This document shows positions 5,810-5,819 of a stretch of 5,819 nucleotides of DNA, piece by piece (positions within the stretch are counted from its first letter, which is position 1; each line of letters opens with the position of its first letter). The stretch is taken from contig CAKMQH010000206.1 of the NCBI GenBank assembly GCA_927911515.1, positions 1 through 5,819 of the forward strand, written 5' to 3'. The notes beneath the pieces were generated by a model that saw only the letters and a list, made by a program, of their open reading frames with translations, was not told the origin of the DNA and ran no database searches. Position numbers and translations under genes: made by a program. The stretch is from an uncultured Neisseria sp. (GTDB lineage: Bacteria > Pseudomonadota > Gammaproteobacteria > Burkholderiales > Neisseriaceae).

Positions 5810-5811
5810 TT
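5783..5811 (+). promoter_or_regulatory. Outward promoter at the right end of the CREE
   Basis: TTGTCC (5783-5788, 4/6) and TATATT (5806-5811, 5/6) are exactly 17 bases apart. The -10 box is made from the terminal TATA of the element plus two flanking bases. Outward promoters of this design are known for CREE ends. It would drive whatever lies to the right of the window. Confidence 0.6.
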
Positions 5812-5819
5812 CTTGTTTC

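Overview
The window comes from a Neisseria chromosome, most likely a commensal species. Three things point there: two Correia repeat-enclosed elements (CREEs), which are typical of Neisseria; five exact copies of AGGTCGTCTGAA, the DNA uptake sequence (DUS) variant I associate with the N. mucosa-type dialect, plus near-matches and one ATGCCGTCTGAA, the meningococcal/gonococcal form; and a small ComEA-type protein that closely resembles neisserial ComE. Exact species assignment is inference.

Layout, left to right: a CREE at the left edge (1-149); a G-rich region without a gene, then a good sigma70-type promoter and a leader hairpin; comE (+, 448-738), encoding a secreted helix-hairpin-helix DNA-uptake protein; a hairpin built from degenerate inverted DUS copies that probably terminates both converging genes; hslO (-, 982-1887), encoding the redox-regulated chaperone Hsp33; a short divergent promoter region; recC (+, 2001-5218), encoding the RecC subunit of RecBCD, broken by a one-base frameshift at about 2390; a small secreted protein of unknown function (+, 5267-5632) close behind recC; and a second, full-length CREE (5654-5809) in the opposite orientation to the first.

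Two of the four genes bear on natural transformation and recombination: ComE binds incoming DNA in the periplasm, and RecC belongs to the enzyme that processes double-strand ends. Hsp33 is a stress chaperone and is probably only a neighbour. They do not form one operon: comE and hslO converge, hslO and recC diverge, and only recC and the small secreted gene could share a transcript.

I see no sign of a new defence system, phage, CRISPR array or RNA gene. The points most worth checking are the recC frameshift, the inverted CREE pair bracketing 5.5 kb, the outward promoter at the end of the right-hand CREE, the mixed DUS dialects, and the change in base skew inside recC.
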